64,000 bases of DNA, taken from positions 541,319 to 605,318 of the forward strand of contig NZ_JAUZEE010000002.1 in assembly GCF_030705305.1 (NCBI RefSeq), in the 5' to 3' direction. Position 1 is the first letter of the stretch, and the number at the start of each line of letters is the position of its first letter. A program made the translations under genes and the position numbers. Of the stretch, positions 13,535 to 26,387 are shown piece by piece. Source of the stretch: Leptothrix discophora (GTDB taxonomy: Bacteria > Pseudomonadota > Gammaproteobacteria > Burkholderiales > Burkholderiaceae_C). The notes below the pieces were generated by a model. It worked only from the letters and a program-made list of their open reading frames with translations. It was not told the origin of the DNA and did not search any database.

Positions 13535-14708
13535 GTGCTGCCCGTCCTGCCCCCCGCTCTTCTCGCACTCGCAGACGGCACGGTCTTTCAAGGCACCTCG
13601 ATCGGCGCTGCCGGTCAGACGGTGGGTGAGGTGGTGTTCAACACCGCGCTCACCGGCTATCAGGAAATCCTCACCGACCCGAGCTACTGCCGGCAGATCG
13701 TCACGCTGACGTATCCGCACATCGGCAACTACGGCGTCAATCCGCAGGATGTCGAAGCCTCGAAAGTCCATGCCGCCGGCCTGATCATCAAGGACCTGCC
13801 GGTTCGTTCGTCCAACTTCCGCCAGTCGGTCACGCTGACCGAGTACCTCGTGGCCGAAGGCACCGTGGCGATCGCCGACATCGACACCCGCCGCCTGACC
13901 CGCCTGCTGCGCACGAACGGCGCGCAGAACGGCGCGATCGTCGCCTTCCCGGCGGGCACCGTGATCACCGAGTCCCACCGCGACGCGGCCGTCGCTGCCG
14001 CCCGCTCGGCTCCCAGCATGGCCGGGCTGGACCTGGCCCAGGTCGTCAGCCGCACCGAGGCGGTCGAGTGGACCGAGACCGAGTGGCGCCTGATCGGCGA
14101 CGACGGCCTGCCCGGCTTCGGCCAGCAGACCGCGCCGCGCTTCCACGTCGTGGCCTACGACTTTGGCGTCAAGAACAACATCCTGCGCATGCTCGCCGAA
14201 CGCGGCTGCCGTGTCACGGTGGTGCCGGCGAAGACGCCCGCCGCGGCCGTGCTGGCGCTCCATCCGGACGGCATCTTCCTGTCCAACGGCCCTGGCGACC
14301 CGGAGCCCTGCGACTACGCGATCGACGCCGCGCGCACGCTGATCGAGACCGGCATCCCGACCTTCGGGATCTGCCTGGGCCACCAGATCATGGCGCTGGC
14401 CTCGGGCGCGAAGACCTTCAAGATGAAGTTCGGCCACCACGGCGCGAACCATCCGGTCAAGGACCTCGACGACGGCCGCGTCTCGATCACCAGCCAGAAC
14501 CACGGCTTCGCGGTCGACGCCGCCAGCCTGCCGGCCAACCTGCGGCCGACCCACGTCAGCCTGTTCGACGGCACGCTGCAGGGCCTCGCCCGCACCGACC
14601 GTCCGGCGTTCTGCTTCCAGGGTCACCCTGAAGCGTCGCCCGGCCCCCACGACATCGCCTATCTGTTCGACCGCTTCACCGCGCTGATGGAAAAGATGGA
14701 GAAGAACA

Positions 14709-14716
<8 letters not shown>
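13535..14716 (+). CDS. carA: Carbamoyl-phosphate synthase small (glutaminase) subunit
   Basis: A 393-residue glutamine amidotransferase that hydrolyses glutamine and feeds ammonia to CarB for arginine and pyrimidine synthesis. The N-terminal domain has [17 protein letters not shown] and [18 protein letters not shown]. The class I amidotransferase domain has the nucleophile in GICLGHQ (Cys280) and the His/Glu pair in [11 protein letters not shown]. The GTG start at 13535 follows a GGAGA site; upstream in-frame ATGs would add residues unlike the family. It overlaps carB by 8 bp. Confidence 0.97.
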
Positions 14717-17996
<3,280 letters not shown>

Positions 17997-18037
17997 GGCC
18001 AGGTGGGACGGCGGTTCGAATAGACTGCCGTTCCAGA

Positions 18038-18087
18038 CGCCGCCGCGGCGCGTTCCCTCGGGGACAGGCCGCGGCGGCGCAGTTTTT
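18038..18087 (+). terminator. Terminator after carAB
   Basis: A 12 bp perfect stem (18038-18049 / 18068-18079, core CGCCGCCGCGGC) encloses a smaller TCCC/GGGA hairpin and is followed by CAGTTTTT. It separates carB from greA. Confidence 0.75.
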
Positions 18088-18152
18088 GGCCCGTCCGCTT
18101 TCCACCCGGAACCCCCGATCCGATCCTCCGCGATCCCACCAGACCGAATCCC

Positions 18153-18629
18153 ATGGCCACCATTCCCCTGACCAAGCGCGGCGCCGAACTGCTCAAGCAG
18201 GAGCTCCAGCGCCTCAAGACCGTCGAGCGTCCGGCCGTCGTCAACGCCATCGCCGAAGCCCGCGCGCAGGGCGACCTGTCCGAGAACGCCGAATACGACG
18301 CGGCCAAGGACAAGCAGGGCTTCATCGAGGGCCGCATCCTCGAGATCGAGAGCAAGCTCGCGCAGGCGCAGATCATCGACCCGGCTGCGCTGAACGCCGG
18401 CGGCAAGGTCGTGTTCGGTTCGACCGTCGAACTGGAGGAAGAGGAAAGCGGCGACGCCGTCACCTACCAGATCGTCGGTGAGGACGAGGCCGACCTGAAG
18501 CAGGGGCGCATCTCGGTCGGTTCGCCGATCGCGCGGGCGCTGATCGGCAAGGAAGCCGGCGACGTCGCCGAGGTCCAGGCCCCGGGCGGCGTGCGCCGTT
18601 ACGAGGTCGTCGACGTGCGCTACATCTGA
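18153..18629 (+). CDS. greA: Transcription elongation factor GreA
   Basis: A 158-residue factor that enters the RNA polymerase secondary channel and stimulates cleavage of backtracked transcripts. The N-terminal coiled coil starts [18 protein letters not shown] and carries the catalytic-tip segment [16 protein letters not shown]. The C-terminal domain includes [23 protein letters not shown]. Length equals E. coli GreA. The following DUF4149 gene starts 5 bp after the stop, so they probably share an mRNA. Confidence 0.97.
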   Translation: MATIPLTKRGAELLKQELQRLKTVERPAVVNAIAEARAQGDLSENAEYDAAKDKQGFIEGRILEIESKLAQAQIIDPAALNAGGKVVFGSTVELEEEESGDAVTYQIVGEDEADLKQGRISVGSPIARALIGKEAGDVAEVQAPGGVRRYEVVDVRYI

Positions 18630-18634
18630 TCGCG

Positions 18635-19087
18635 ATGCTCGCGCGCATCGCGAAACTGCTGGCCGCCCTGTGGCTGGGCCTGGTCGTCACGCTGGGCGGC
18701 GTCGCCGCGCCGATGGCCTTCCAGGTGCTGGAACGCACGCTGGCCGGCCAGTTCGCCGGCGCTTGCTTCCGGCTTGAAGCGCAGGTGTCGCTGGGCCTGG
18801 CGATGCTGCTGTTCATGCTGCACCGCAAGCTCGCGCAGCAGCAGGCCGAAGCGGGCCTGGGCTCGCGGTTGTCGACCGATCTGCTGCTCGTGCTGGGGGC
18901 GCTGTTCTGCACCGTGCTCGGTTACTTCGCGCTGCAGCCGATGATGGCAGCGGCTCGCGCGGGCACCGGCATGTACAGCTTCGGCACGCTGCACGGCGCG
19001 TCGAGCCTGATGTTCCTGCTCAAGGGTGGGATGCTGCTGGCGCTGGTCTGGCGAGGCACTGCCACGCCGCAGCGACGAGCGGGCTGA
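18635..19087 (+). CDS. DUF4149 membrane protein
   Basis: A 150-residue protein with about four hydrophobic segments (near residues 5-30, 45-65, 80-105 and 120-142). The arrangement matches the DUF4149/TMEM205-like family often found beside greA in Betaproteobacteria. Function unknown. It begins 5 bp after greA. Confidence 0.75.
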   Translation: MLARIAKLLAALWLGLVVTLGGVAAPMAFQVLERTLAGQFAGACFRLEAQVSLGLAMLLFMLHRKLAQQQAEAGLGSRLSTDLLLVLGALFCTVLGYFALQPMMAAARAGTGMYSFGTLHGASSLMFLLKGGMLLALVWRGTATPQRRAG

Positions 19088-19132
19088 ACGGCGTTCGCGC
19101 TGGCGGCCTGGCGCCGCCAGCCGATCGACGCT

Positions 19133-19615
19133 TCAGCCGCCCAGCGAGCGCTTCTTGCTGCTGGTCGCGCGCTTCTTGGCGCGCTTGACGAGGCCACCGG
19201 CCGAGATGCGCTCGTTGCCCAGCACGGTCAGCTTCTTGACCTGGGCGCGCTGCGTGCCGCTCTTCGAGAACTTCAGGATCTTGACGACCCGCGGTCCGGG
19301 CCGGCGGCTGTCGTCGACCACGACCGGCGCTGCCTTCTGCTCGACCGGCTTCCACAGCACCAGCAGCTTGCCGATGTGCTGGATCGGCGCGGCCTCGAGC
19401 TGGTCGGCCAGCGTCGCGAGCAAGGCTTCGCGCGCGGCCCGGTCGTCGCTGAAGACCCGGATCTTGATGAGGCCGTGGGCCTTGAGGGCGGCCTCGGCCT
19501 CCTTCAGGACGGCGGGCGTGAGGCCCTCGCCACCGATCATGACGACCGGGTCGAGGTGGTGGGCCGCAGCGCGGTGTTCCTTGCGCTGGGCGGGGGTCAG
19601 TTGAATCGCGGGCAT
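19133..19615 (-). CDS. yhbY: YhbY-family CRM-domain RNA-binding protein
   Basis: A 160-residue protein. The CRM domain spans about residues 3-95, with [20 protein letters not shown], the GEGLT turn and LLVLWKP. YhbY associates with pre-50S ribosomal particles. The C-terminus adds about 60 basic residues beyond the E. coli protein (97 aa), rich in Lys/Arg, probably a nucleic-acid-binding tail. It is divergent from rlmE, also a 50S maturation factor, with only 20 bp between the starts. Confidence 0.93.
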   Translation of the reverse strand: MPAIQLTPAQRKEHRAAAHHLDPVVMIGGEGLTPAVLKEAEAALKAHGLIKIRVFSDDRAAREALLATLADQLEAAPIQHIGKLLVLWKPVEQKAAPVVVDDSRRPGPRVVKILKFSKSGTQRAQVKKLTVLGNERISAGGLVKRAKKRATSSKKRSLGG

Positions 19616-19635
19616 CCCTCTATTATCGGTGCGAC

Positions 19636-20310
19636 ATGAAGATCAACACGAAAAGCAAGAAGGTCAACAAGGCGTGGCTCAACGACCACGTCAACGATCC
19701 CTGGGTCCGGCTGGCGCAGAAGGAGGGCTATCGGGCCCGCGCAGCCTACAAGCTCAAGGAGATCGACGAGACCCTCGGCCTGGTCAAGCCCGGCCAGGTG
19801 GTCGTCGACCTGGGTTCCACGCCGGGCGCCTGGAGCCAGTACGTGCGGCGGCGCTTCGCGCCCAAGGAGGCGGGCGCGGGCGGCGCGGCGGTCGGCTCGC
19901 TCAACGGGACCATCATCGCGCTGGACCTGTTGCCGATGGAGCCGATCGAGGGCGTGGTCTTCCTGCAGGGCGACTTCCGCGAGGATGCGGTGCTGCAGCA
20001 GCTGGTCGACCAGCTCGCCGGCCGGCCGGTCGACGTGGTGGTCTCGGACATGGCGCCCAACCTGTCGGGCATCGAGGTCTCGGACGCCGCACGCATCGCC
20101 CACCTGGTCGAGCTGGCGATCGAGTTCGCGCAGGCCCACCTTCGGCCACAGGGCGCGCTGGTCTGCAAGGTCTTCCACGGCAGCGGCTACAGCCAGCTGG
20201 TCGACGCCTTCCGGCAGGCCTTCCGGGTGGTCAAGGCGATCAAGCCCAAGGCCTCCCGCGACAAGTCTTCTGAAACCTTTCTGGTGGGCATCGGTCTCAA
20301 GGTTTCTTGA
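19636..20310 (+). CDS. rlmE: 23S rRNA 2'-O-methyltransferase RlmE (FtsJ/RrmJ)
   Basis: A 224-residue SAM-dependent methyltransferase that modifies U2552 of 23S rRNA late in 50S assembly. The SAM site is [11 protein letters not shown] (residues 58-68; the family usual is DLGAAPGGWSQ). It also carries AAYKL with the first catalytic lysine near residue 39, SDMAPN, and GALVCKVF. An insertion rich in Gly/Ala (about residues 77-87, [12 protein letters not shown]) sits in the loop before the second strand. It lies 200 bp before ftsH, the usual rlmE-ftsH order. Confidence 0.96.
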   Translation: MKINTKSKKVNKAWLNDHVNDPWVRLAQKEGYRARAAYKLKEIDETLGLVKPGQVVVDLGSTPGAWSQYVRRRFAPKEAGAGGAAVGSLNGTIIALDLLPMEPIEGVVFLQGDFREDAVLQQLVDQLAGRPVDVVVSDMAPNLSGIEVSDAARIAHLVELAIEFAQAHLRPQGALVCKVFHGSGYSQLVDAFRQAFRVVKAIKPKASRDKSSETFLVGIGLKVS

Positions 20311-20356
20311 CAAGGGCGTGCACCGCAAGCCGAACTCGGTGCGACAGTGCACGATC

Positions 20357-20422
20357 CTTGAATTTGACAGGTCTGCTCCAAGGTGTTTCGGGCCGGTTCG
20401 GGTGTAGGGGCTGCACTAGAAT
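20357..20422 (+). promoter_or_regulatory. Candidate promoters of ftsH
   Basis: Two candidates are visible. CTTGAA (20357-20362) with CTCCAA (20376-20381), 13 nt apart, resembles a sigma-32 heat-shock promoter (CTTGAA and CCCCAT). A separate sigma-70 type -10 box TAGAAT is at 20417-20422. Heat-shock control of ftsH is known in E. coli; its presence here is inference. Confidence 0.35.
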
Positions 20423-20510
20423 CGATCGAAGCTACCGCGTCAGACGCAGTCCGAGTCGGCCCCGGCCGCATGACCCTCCCGGGTCTTCATGAACGTTAGA
20501 AGGAGCCGCG

Positions 20511-22415
20511 GTGAACAATCAATGGTTCTCCAAAGTCGCTGTGTGGTTGGTGATCGCCCTGGTGCTGTTCACCGTGTTCAAGCAGTTCGACCGCACGTCG
20601 ACCGCGGGCAACCAGATCGGGTATTCGGAGTTCCTCGAAGAGGTCCGCGCCAAGCGGATCCGCGAGGTGGTCCTCCAGGAGAACCCCGGCGGTGCCGACA
20701 TCGAAGCCCTGACGACCGACGACAAGCGCATCCGCACCACCGCGACCTACCTGGATCGCGGCCTGGTCGGTGACCTGATCAACAACGGCGTCAAGTTCCG
20801 CGTCAAGCCGCGCGAGGAGCCGTCGGTCCTGACCAGCCTGCTGATCTCCTGGGGCCCGATGCTGCTGCTGATCGGCGTGTGGGTCTACTTCATGCGCCAG
20901 ATGCAGGGCGGCGGCAAGGGCGGTGCCTTCAGCTTCGGCAAGAGCCGCGCCCGCATGCTCGACGAGAGCAACAACTCGGTGACCTTCGCCGACGTGGCCG
21001 GCTGCGACGAGGCCAAGGAAGAGGTCAAGGAACTGGTCGACTTCCTGAAGGATCCGCAGAAATTCCAGAAGCTCGGCGGCCGCATCCCGCGTGGCGTGCT
21101 GATGGTCGGCCCGCCCGGCACCGGCAAGACGCTGCTGGCGAAGTCCATCGCCGGCGAGGCCAAGGTGCCGTTCTTCTCGATCTCCGGTTCCGACTTCGTC
21201 GAGATGTTCGTCGGCGTGGGCGCGGCCCGCGTGCGCGACATGTTCGAGCAGGCCAAGAAGAACTCGCCCTGCATCATCTTCGTCGACGAGATCGACGCGG
21301 TCGGCCGCCACCGCGGTGCTGGCCTCGGCGGCGGCAACGACGAGCGCGAGCAGACGCTCAACCAGATGCTCGTCGAGATGGACGGCTTCGAGACCAACCT
21401 CGGCATCATCGTCGTGGCCGCCACGAACCGCCCGGACATCCTCGACCCCGCGCTGCTTCGCCCCGGCCGCTTCGACCGCCAGGTCTACGTGACGTTGCCG
21501 GACGTGCGTGGCCGCGAGCAGATCCTCAACGTGCACATGCGCAAGGTGCCGGTCGGCCAGGACATCCGGGCCGACATCCTCGCGCGCGGCACGCCGGGCT
21601 TCTCCGGTGCCGATCTGGCCAACCTGGTCAACGAGGCTGCCCTGTTCGCCGCCCGCCGCAACGGCCGGGTCGTCGAGATGGTCGACTTCGAGAAGGCCAA
21701 GGACAAGATCATGATGGGCCCCGAGCGCAAGTCGATGATCATGCCGGAGGAGGAACGCAAGAACACTGCGTACCACGAGGCGGGTCATGCGCTGGTCGCC
21801 CGGCTGCTGCCCAAGACCGACCCGGTCCACAAGGTGACGATCATCCCGCGCGGTCGTGCGCTGGGCGTGACGATGCAGTTGCCCGAAGGTGACCGCTACA
21901 GCATGGACAAGGAGCGCATGCTCTCGACCATCTCGGTGCTGTTCGGCGGCCGGATCGCCGAGGAGGTCTTCATGAACCAGATGACCACCGGCGCCAGCAA
22001 CGACTTCGAGCGCGCGACCCAGATTGCCCGCGACATGGTCACCCGCTACGGCATGACCGAAGAACTCGGCCCGATGGTCTACGCCGAGAACGAGGGCGAG
22101 GTCTTCCTGGGCCGCTCGATCACCAAGCAGGTCAACGTCTCGGAAGAGACGATGCAGAAGGTCGACAAGGAGATCCGCAAGATCATCGACACCCAGTACC
22201 AGCTGGCGCGTCGCCTGATCGAGGATCACCAGGACAAGATGCACGCGATGGCGCGCGCACTGCTCGACTGGGAAACCATCGACGCGGACCAGATCGAGGA
22301 CATCATGAACGGCCGTGAGCCGCGTCCGCCCAAGGACTGGGTGCCGCCGGCTTCGCGTCCCCCGGGTGGCCCGAGCAATCCGACGGTGACACCGAACGCG
22401 ACCGCGACGGTCTGA
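20511..22415 (+). CDS. ftsH: ATP-dependent zinc metalloprotease FtsH
   Basis: A 634-residue membrane-anchored AAA+ protease that degrades unstable membrane and regulatory proteins. Two membrane helices (about residues 5-22 and 110-130) flank a periplasmic domain. The AAA+ module has Walker A GPPGTGKT, Walker [12 protein letters not shown] and the second-region-of-homology Arg segment [21 protein letters not shown]. The peptidase has the zinc motif HEAGH near residue 423. The GTG start at 20511 is preceded by AAGGAG at 20500-20505. Confidence 0.98.
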   Translation: MNNQWFSKVAVWLVIALVLFTVFKQFDRTSTAGNQIGYSEFLEEVRAKRIREVVLQENPGGADIEALTTDDKRIRTTATYLDRGLVGDLINNGVKFRVKPREEPSVLTSLLISWGPMLLLIGVWVYFMRQMQGGGKGGAFSFGKSRARMLDESNNSVTFADVAGCDEAKEEVKELVDFLKDPQKFQKLGGRIPRGVLMVGPPGTGKTLLAKSIAGEAKVPFFSISGSDFVEMFVGVGAARVRDMFEQAKKNSPCIIFVDEIDAVGRHRGAGLGGGNDEREQTLNQMLVEMDGFETNLGIIVVAATNRPDILDPALLRPGRFDRQVYVTLPDVRGREQILNVHMRKVPVGQDIRADILARGTPGFSGADLANLVNEAALFAARRNGRVVEMVDFEKAKDKIMMGPERKSMIMPEEERKNTAYHEAGHALVARLLPKTDPVHKVTIIPRGRALGVTMQLPEGDRYSMDKERMLSTISVLFGGRIAEEVFMNQMTTGASNDFERATQIARDMVTRYGMTEELGPMVYAENEGEVFLGRSITKQVNVSEETMQKVDKEIRKIIDTQYQLARRLIEDHQDKMHAMARALLDWETIDADQIEDIMNGREPRPPKDWVPPASRPPGGPSNPTVTPNATATV

Positions 22416-22458
22416 GCACGGCGGGTCCGGCCCAGCGTCCGGACAGCGTCAGACAAAG

Positions 22459-22482
22459 GAAAGGGCCCGCAAGGGCCCTTTC
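22459..22482. terminator. Hairpin terminator between ftsH and the anti-sigma gene
   Basis: A perfect 10 bp stem (GAAAGGGCCC / GGGCCCTTTC) with a GCAA tetraloop lies between convergent genes. Short T-rich stretches on both sides suggest it can serve both directions. Confidence 0.75.
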
Positions 22483-22534
22483 TGCTTTCCGGTTCCGATG
22501 ACGAGTTGCCGGACCCCGGCCCGGACGGTCGGGC

Positions 22535-23248
22535 TCAGCTGTCGATCTTGCCGACCGACACCACCGGCCCGGTCGGCGCACCGGTGGGCGAGCCGCCCGG
22601 TGGTTCGATGCTGACGGCGAAGGCCGCGGTGTCCTTGAGCAGCTGGGCGCGTTGCACCGTCGTGCCGCCGCGCGCGGAGACCAGGCCCAGCGAGCGCGGC
22701 GCGCCGCTCGGCGGCAGGGCCCACAGCTCGTAGGCCTGGCTGGCGGTCAGCTGCACGCCGTCGATGGGCTTGAGCACGAGGCTGCGGCCATCGGCGCTGA
22801 CGCTGGCGACGAAGCGGGTTTCGCTCTGGTTGGGCGACAGCACCACGACGACCGGCGGCTGGATCGGCGCGGGCAGGCTCAGCGCCACGCCCAGCCCGAT
22901 CGCGGCGACGCTGGCCGCCGCGCTCAGGCCCTGCCACAGGCCCAGGCGCTCCCACCAGCGCTGAACCGCACGGGTGACGGCAGCGGCCGACGGTTGGGGG
23001 GCAGCGCCTCGGCGCGCGGCGCCGAACAGGTGCTGGTCGATCGCGGTCCAGACGCGCTCCGGCGGCCTGACCGGCGGCAGCGCCTGGGTGAGCGGCATCA
23101 GGCGGACCTGCCACGAGCGCACCGCGCCCCGCAGCACCGGGTGCGCCGGCAGCAGCGATTCAAAGCGGCGGCGTGCGCCACCGCGCAGCGTGCCCACGAC
23201 GTAGTCGGCGGCCAGTCGGTCGGCCAGGTTCGAGCGGCTGTAGTCCAT
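22535..23248 (-). CDS. Anti-sigma factor, RskA-like, membrane-anchored
   Basis: A 237-residue protein. The N-terminal cytosolic part (DRLAADYVVGTLRGGARRRF) is typical of anti-sigma-K domains. One membrane helix lies near residues 107-125 (SAAASVAAIGLGVALSL). The periplasmic C-terminus contains the RskA landmark YELWALPPSGAPRSLGLV. It starts 3 bp after the ECF sigma gene, so the pair is co-transcribed and the protein should sequester that sigma factor. The inducing signal is unknown. Confidence 0.87.
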   Translation of the reverse strand: MDYSRSNLADRLAADYVVGTLRGGARRRFESLLPAHPVLRGAVRSWQVRLMPLTQALPPVRPPERVWTAIDQHLFGAARRGAAPQPSAAAVTRAVQRWWERLGLWQGLSAAASVAAIGLGVALSLPAPIQPPVVVVLSPNQSETRFVASVSADGRSLVLKPIDGVQLTASQAYELWALPPSGAPRSLGLVSARGGTTVQRAQLLKDTAAFAVSIEPPGGSPTGAPTGPVVSVGKIDS

Positions 23249-23251
23249 GGC

Positions 23252-23929
23252 TCAGCTCTCCTGCGTCGCGCCTTGACGCATGCCCAGACGGTCCAGGCAA
23301 CCCTTGAGCGCCTGCAGGCCACGCCGCAGCCAGCTCTTGACGGTGCCCAGCGGCTGGCTCAGGTGGTCGGCCACCTCGGCATGGCTCAGGCCCTGGTAGA
23401 AGGCCAGTGCCAGGCTCTGCTGCTGCTCGGCACTGAGCTGGTCCATGCAGCCCTGGATGGACTGCGCCTGGGCCGCCTGCATCAGCAGTTGCTCGGGGCC
23501 GGGTTCTTCACTTGCGACTCGTTCCAGCATGTCGTCGTTGTCGGGATCGCCATCGCCATGCCAGGTCTGGCTCGACACGGTGTCGGGCTCGGCCTGGCGC
23601 CTCCGCAGGCTGTCGATGGCCCTGTTGCGGGCCACGCTGGTCATCCAGGTCAGAGCCTGGGCCCGATGCACGTCGAAGCTGGAAGCACTGCGCCAGATGT
23701 TGACGTAGACCTCCTGCAGCACGTCCTCGGCCAGCGCGCGGTTCTTCTGGATACGCAGCACGACCGCGAACAGATGCGGGCTGCTGCGTTCGTAGAGCGT
23801 CTGGAAGGCGCGCCGGTCGTGCAGGGCGACCCGCGAGAGCAGGGCGGCGAGTTCGGCGGCACGTTCGGCGGCGCGGGCCTGGGCGGCATCGCTGGCGGAC
23901 GAGGGGGAGGCGGAGGGCGTCTGGGGCAT
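23252..23929 (-). CDS. ECF-type RNA polymerase sigma factor (SigK-like)
   Basis: A 225-residue sigma factor. Region 2 covers FQTLYERSSPHLFAVVLRI to NRAIDSLRRR, with DVLQEVYVNIW. An acidic spacer follows (about residues 115-145). Region 4 is a helix-turn-helix ending SHAEVADHLSQPLGTVKSWL. It is followed 3 bp later by its likely anti-sigma factor. Its own promoter probably includes a minus-strand TAGAAT at 23956-23951. The regulon cannot be deduced here. Confidence 0.92.
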   Translation of the reverse strand: MPQTPSASPSSASDAAQARAAERAAELAALLSRVALHDRRAFQTLYERSSPHLFAVVLRIQKNRALAEDVLQEVYVNIWRSASSFDVHRAQALTWMTSVARNRAIDSLRRRQAEPDTVSSQTWHGDGDPDNDDMLERVASEEPGPEQLLMQAAQAQSIQGCMDQLSAEQQQSLALAFYQGLSHAEVADHLSQPLGTVKSWLRRGLQALKGCLDRLGMRQGATQES

Positions 23930-23950
23930 GTCGTCAGGGGGTATCGGTCC

Positions 23951-23988
23951 ATTCTAGGAGGGGGCCGCGACAGGGCGCTGCGTAGAAT
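23951..23988. promoter_or_regulatory. Divergent -10 boxes for the sigma gene and purU
   Basis: TAGAAT occurs on the minus strand (23956-23951) facing the sigma gene and on the plus strand (23983-23988) facing purU. The plus-strand box is only 7 nt before the purU ATG, so that transcript would be essentially leaderless. No convincing -35 boxes are visible. Confidence 0.35.
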
Positions 23989-23995
23989 CTCGCGC

Positions 23996-24886
23996 ATGTC
24001 GTCGCCCGCATCCGCCCAGTTCGTCCTCACCCTTTCCTGCCCCGACGTCAAGGGCATCGTCCATGCGGTTTCCGGCCTGCTCTACCAGGCCGGCTGCAAC
24101 ATCATCGACTCCCAGCAGTTCGGCGACGTGCTCGGCGAGGACGCCACCGGCCTGTTCTTCATGCGGGTCCATTTCGAGGCCCCCGATCACCTGGCCGACG
24201 CGCTGACGCTGGAGAAGCTGTTCGGCCCGATGCGCGAGCAGTTCCGCATGGATGCCCGCGTGCATGCGCTGGCGCGCCGGCCGCGCGTGCTGCTGATGGT
24301 CAGCCAGCACGGCCACTGCCTGAACGACCTGCTGTTTCGCTGGAAGAGCGGGCAGCTGGCGATCGACATCCCGGCCATCGTCTCCAACCACCCCGACTTC
24401 GCGGCACTGGCCGACAGCTACGGCGTGCCCTTCCACCACCTGCCGCTGAAGGCCGGCTCCAGCGCCGAGACCAAGCGCGCGCAGGAGCGCCAGATCGAGG
24501 CGCTGTGCGATCGCGAGCAGGTCGACCTGCTGGTGCTGGCGCGCTACATGCAGATCCTCAGCGAGGACTTCTGCCACTTCCTCGCCGGCCGGGCGATCAA
24601 CATCCACCACAGCTTCCTGCCCAGCTTCAAGGGCGCGAAGCCGTATTTCCAGGCCCACCAGCGCGGCGTCAAGCTCATCGGCGCGACCGCCCACTACGTC
24701 ACGGCCGACCTCGACGAGGGCCCGATCATCGAGCAGGACGTCGAGCGCGTGGACCACACGCTGAGCCCCGAGGACTACACCGCCACCGGCCGCGACGTCG
24801 AATGCGTCGTGCTGGCCCGCGCGGTGCGCTGGCATGTCGAGCACCGCGTGCTGCTCAATGGCCGCAAGACGGTCGTCTTCCGCTGA
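23996..24886 (+). CDS. purU: Formyltetrahydrofolate deformylase
   Basis: A 296-residue enzyme that hydrolyses 10-formyl-THF to formate and THF, balancing one-carbon pools and feeding formate to PurT. An N-terminal ACT domain (LTLSCPDVKGIVHAVSGLL) is followed by a formyltransferase fold. That fold carries RVLLMVSQHGHCLNDLL, INIHHSFLPSFKGAKPY and TADLDEGPIIEQD, which holds the catalytic His and Asp. Length is slightly above E. coli PurU (280). Confidence 0.95.
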   Translation: MSSPASAQFVLTLSCPDVKGIVHAVSGLLYQAGCNIIDSQQFGDVLGEDATGLFFMRVHFEAPDHLADALTLEKLFGPMREQFRMDARVHALARRPRVLLMVSQHGHCLNDLLFRWKSGQLAIDIPAIVSNHPDFAALADSYGVPFHHLPLKAGSSAETKRAQERQIEALCDREQVDLLVLARYMQILSEDFCHFLAGRAINIHHSFLPSFKGAKPYFQAHQRGVKLIGATAHYVTADLDEGPIIEQDVERVDHTLSPEDYTATGRDVECVVLARAVRWHVEHRVLLNGRKTVVFR

Positions 24887-24934
24887 CCGCCTGATCCTGC
24901 CGCCCCCCAAACCTGACCCGACGAGGCCGACGCC

Positions 24935-25384
24935 ATGAGCCAGACCAAGCCCCTGCAGGCCGCGCTGATGGCCACGCCCGACGACCTCGAGGTCTCGTTC
25001 TACGAGAGCCTGCAGCAGGGCGATCTCGACCGGCTGATGTCGCTCTGGTCGGACGAGGAGGAGATCGCCTGCGTGCACCCGGGCGGTCCGCGCCTGATCG
25101 GCGCGCCAGCGATCCGCGCGAGCTTCGAGGAGCTGTTCTCGCAGGGCGGCATCGACGCCCGCCCGGCCCAGGTCCGGCGCATCACGCTGGGCGGCACCGC
25201 CGTCCACCACGTGCTGGAAGAAGTCCGCGTGCAGACCGAGGAAGGCCCGCGCAGCGGCTATGCGCTGTGCACCAACGTCTACGTCAAGACGCCGCAGGGC
25301 TGGCGCATGCTGGTCCACCATGCCAGCCCCGGCACGCCCATCGAGCTGCAGGAATTCGTCGAGTCCTCGACCACGCTGCATTGA
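24935..25384 (+). CDS. SnoaL/NTF2-like fold protein
   Basis: A 149-residue protein with the NTF2-like pattern. An N-terminal helix (DDLEVSFYESLQQGDLDRLM) and SLWSDEEEIACVHPGGPRL are followed by strands ending TNVYVKTPQGWRMLVHHASP. Such small cone-shaped proteins can be isomerases or binding domains; no specific reaction can be assigned. The next gene overlaps its stop codon, suggesting translational coupling with the YheT-like hydrolase. Confidence 0.8.
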   Translation: MSQTKPLQAALMATPDDLEVSFYESLQQGDLDRLMSLWSDEEEIACVHPGGPRLIGAPAIRASFEELFSQGGIDARPAQVRRITLGGTAVHHVLEEVRVQTEEGPRSGYALCTNVYVKTPQGWRMLVHHASPGTPIELQEFVESSTTLH

Positions 25385-26373
25385 GGCCGTCGCCCGTCTA
25401 TCACCCGCCGCGCTGGCTGCCGGGCGGGCACCTGCAGACCATCTGGTCGGCCCGCCTGGCCCGCCACCACGTCGATCCGAGCGATCCGCCGCGCTTCCGG
25501 CGCGAACGCTGGACCACGCCCGACGGTGATTTCGTCGATGCCGACTGGCGCGACGACGGCCAGGCGCTGGCGCCCGACGCCCCGTTGCTGGTGATGTTCC
25601 ACGGCCTCGAAGGCAACCGCCACAGCCAGTATGTCCAGGCCCATGCCGACCTGGCACGGCGGCGTGGCTGGGGCTTCGTGATGCCGCACTTCCGCGGCTG
25701 TTCGGGCGAGCTGAACCTCGCGCCGCGGGCCTACCACTCGGGCGACCATGTCGAGATCGGCTGGATGCTCGACCAGGGGCGCGCCCGCCATGCCGGACCG
25801 CTGCACGCGGTCGGCATCTCGCTGGGCGGCAACGCGCTGCTGCGCTGGGCCGAGGAGCGCGGCCATGCCGCCGGCGCGGTGCTGCGTTCGCTGGCGGCGG
25901 TCTGCTCGCCGATCGACCTGGCGGCCGGCGGGCATGCGCTCGGGCGCGGCTTTTCGCGGCGGGTCTACACGCCGATGTTCCTGCGCACCATGAAGCCCAA
26001 GGCGCTGGCCAAGCTGGCGCAGCACCCGGGCCTGTTCGACCGTGAACGCCTGCTGGCCGCGCAGACCCTGCATGCCTTCGACGACGTCTTCACCGCGCCG
26101 CTGCACGGCTTTCGCGACGCCGACGACTACTGGGCCCGTGCCTCGGCGCTGCCGGCGCTGGCCGACATCCGCCTGCCCAGCCTGCTGGTGCACGCGCTCA
26201 ACGACCCCTTCGTGCCGGCCGACAGCCTGCCGCGCACGCCGCCGGCCGGTGGCCATGTGCGGCTGTGGCAGCCGCCCGAGGGTGGCCATGTCGGCTTCGC
26301 GTCCGGCGGCTTCCCGGGCCATGTGCTGGGCCTGCCGGCCCAGGTGCTGGACTGGCTCGCATCGCCGGCCTGA
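25381..26373 (+). CDS. YheT-family alpha/beta hydrolase
   Basis: About 330 residues. The YheT/UPF0017 landmarks are PPRWLPGGHLQTIW at the N-terminus, MFHGLEGNRHSQY (oxyanion region), HFRGCSGELN, the nucleophile elbow GISLGGNALL, and a C-terminal PEGGHVGF with the catalytic His. The best start is a TTG at 25381 that overlaps the preceding TGA; an ATG at 25267 would overlap the NTF2-like gene by over 100 bp. The physiological ester substrate is unknown. Confidence 0.85.
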   Translation: MRPSPVYHPPRWLPGGHLQTIWSARLARHHVDPSDPPRFRRERWTTPDGDFVDADWRDDGQALAPDAPLLVMFHGLEGNRHSQYVQAHADLARRRGWGFVMPHFRGCSGELNLAPRAYHSGDHVEIGWMLDQGRARHAGPLHAVGISLGGNALLRWAEERGHAAGAVLRSLAAVCSPIDLAAGGHALGRGFSRRVYTPMFLRTMKPKALAKLAQHPGLFDRERLLAAQTLHAFDDVFTAPLHGFRDADDYWARASALPALADIRLPSLLVHALNDPFVPADSLPRTPPAGGHVRLWQPPEGGHVGFASGGFPGHVLGLPAQVLDWLASPA

Positions 26374-26387
26374 GGCAGCATCGCGGC

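Noticed and set aside
20307..20369. Two perfect TTGACA hexamers before ftsH (20307 and 20364)
   Set aside because: Neither has a -10-like hexamer at 16-18 bp; the TAGAAT at 20417 is 47 bp from the nearer one, so they were not called as promoters.
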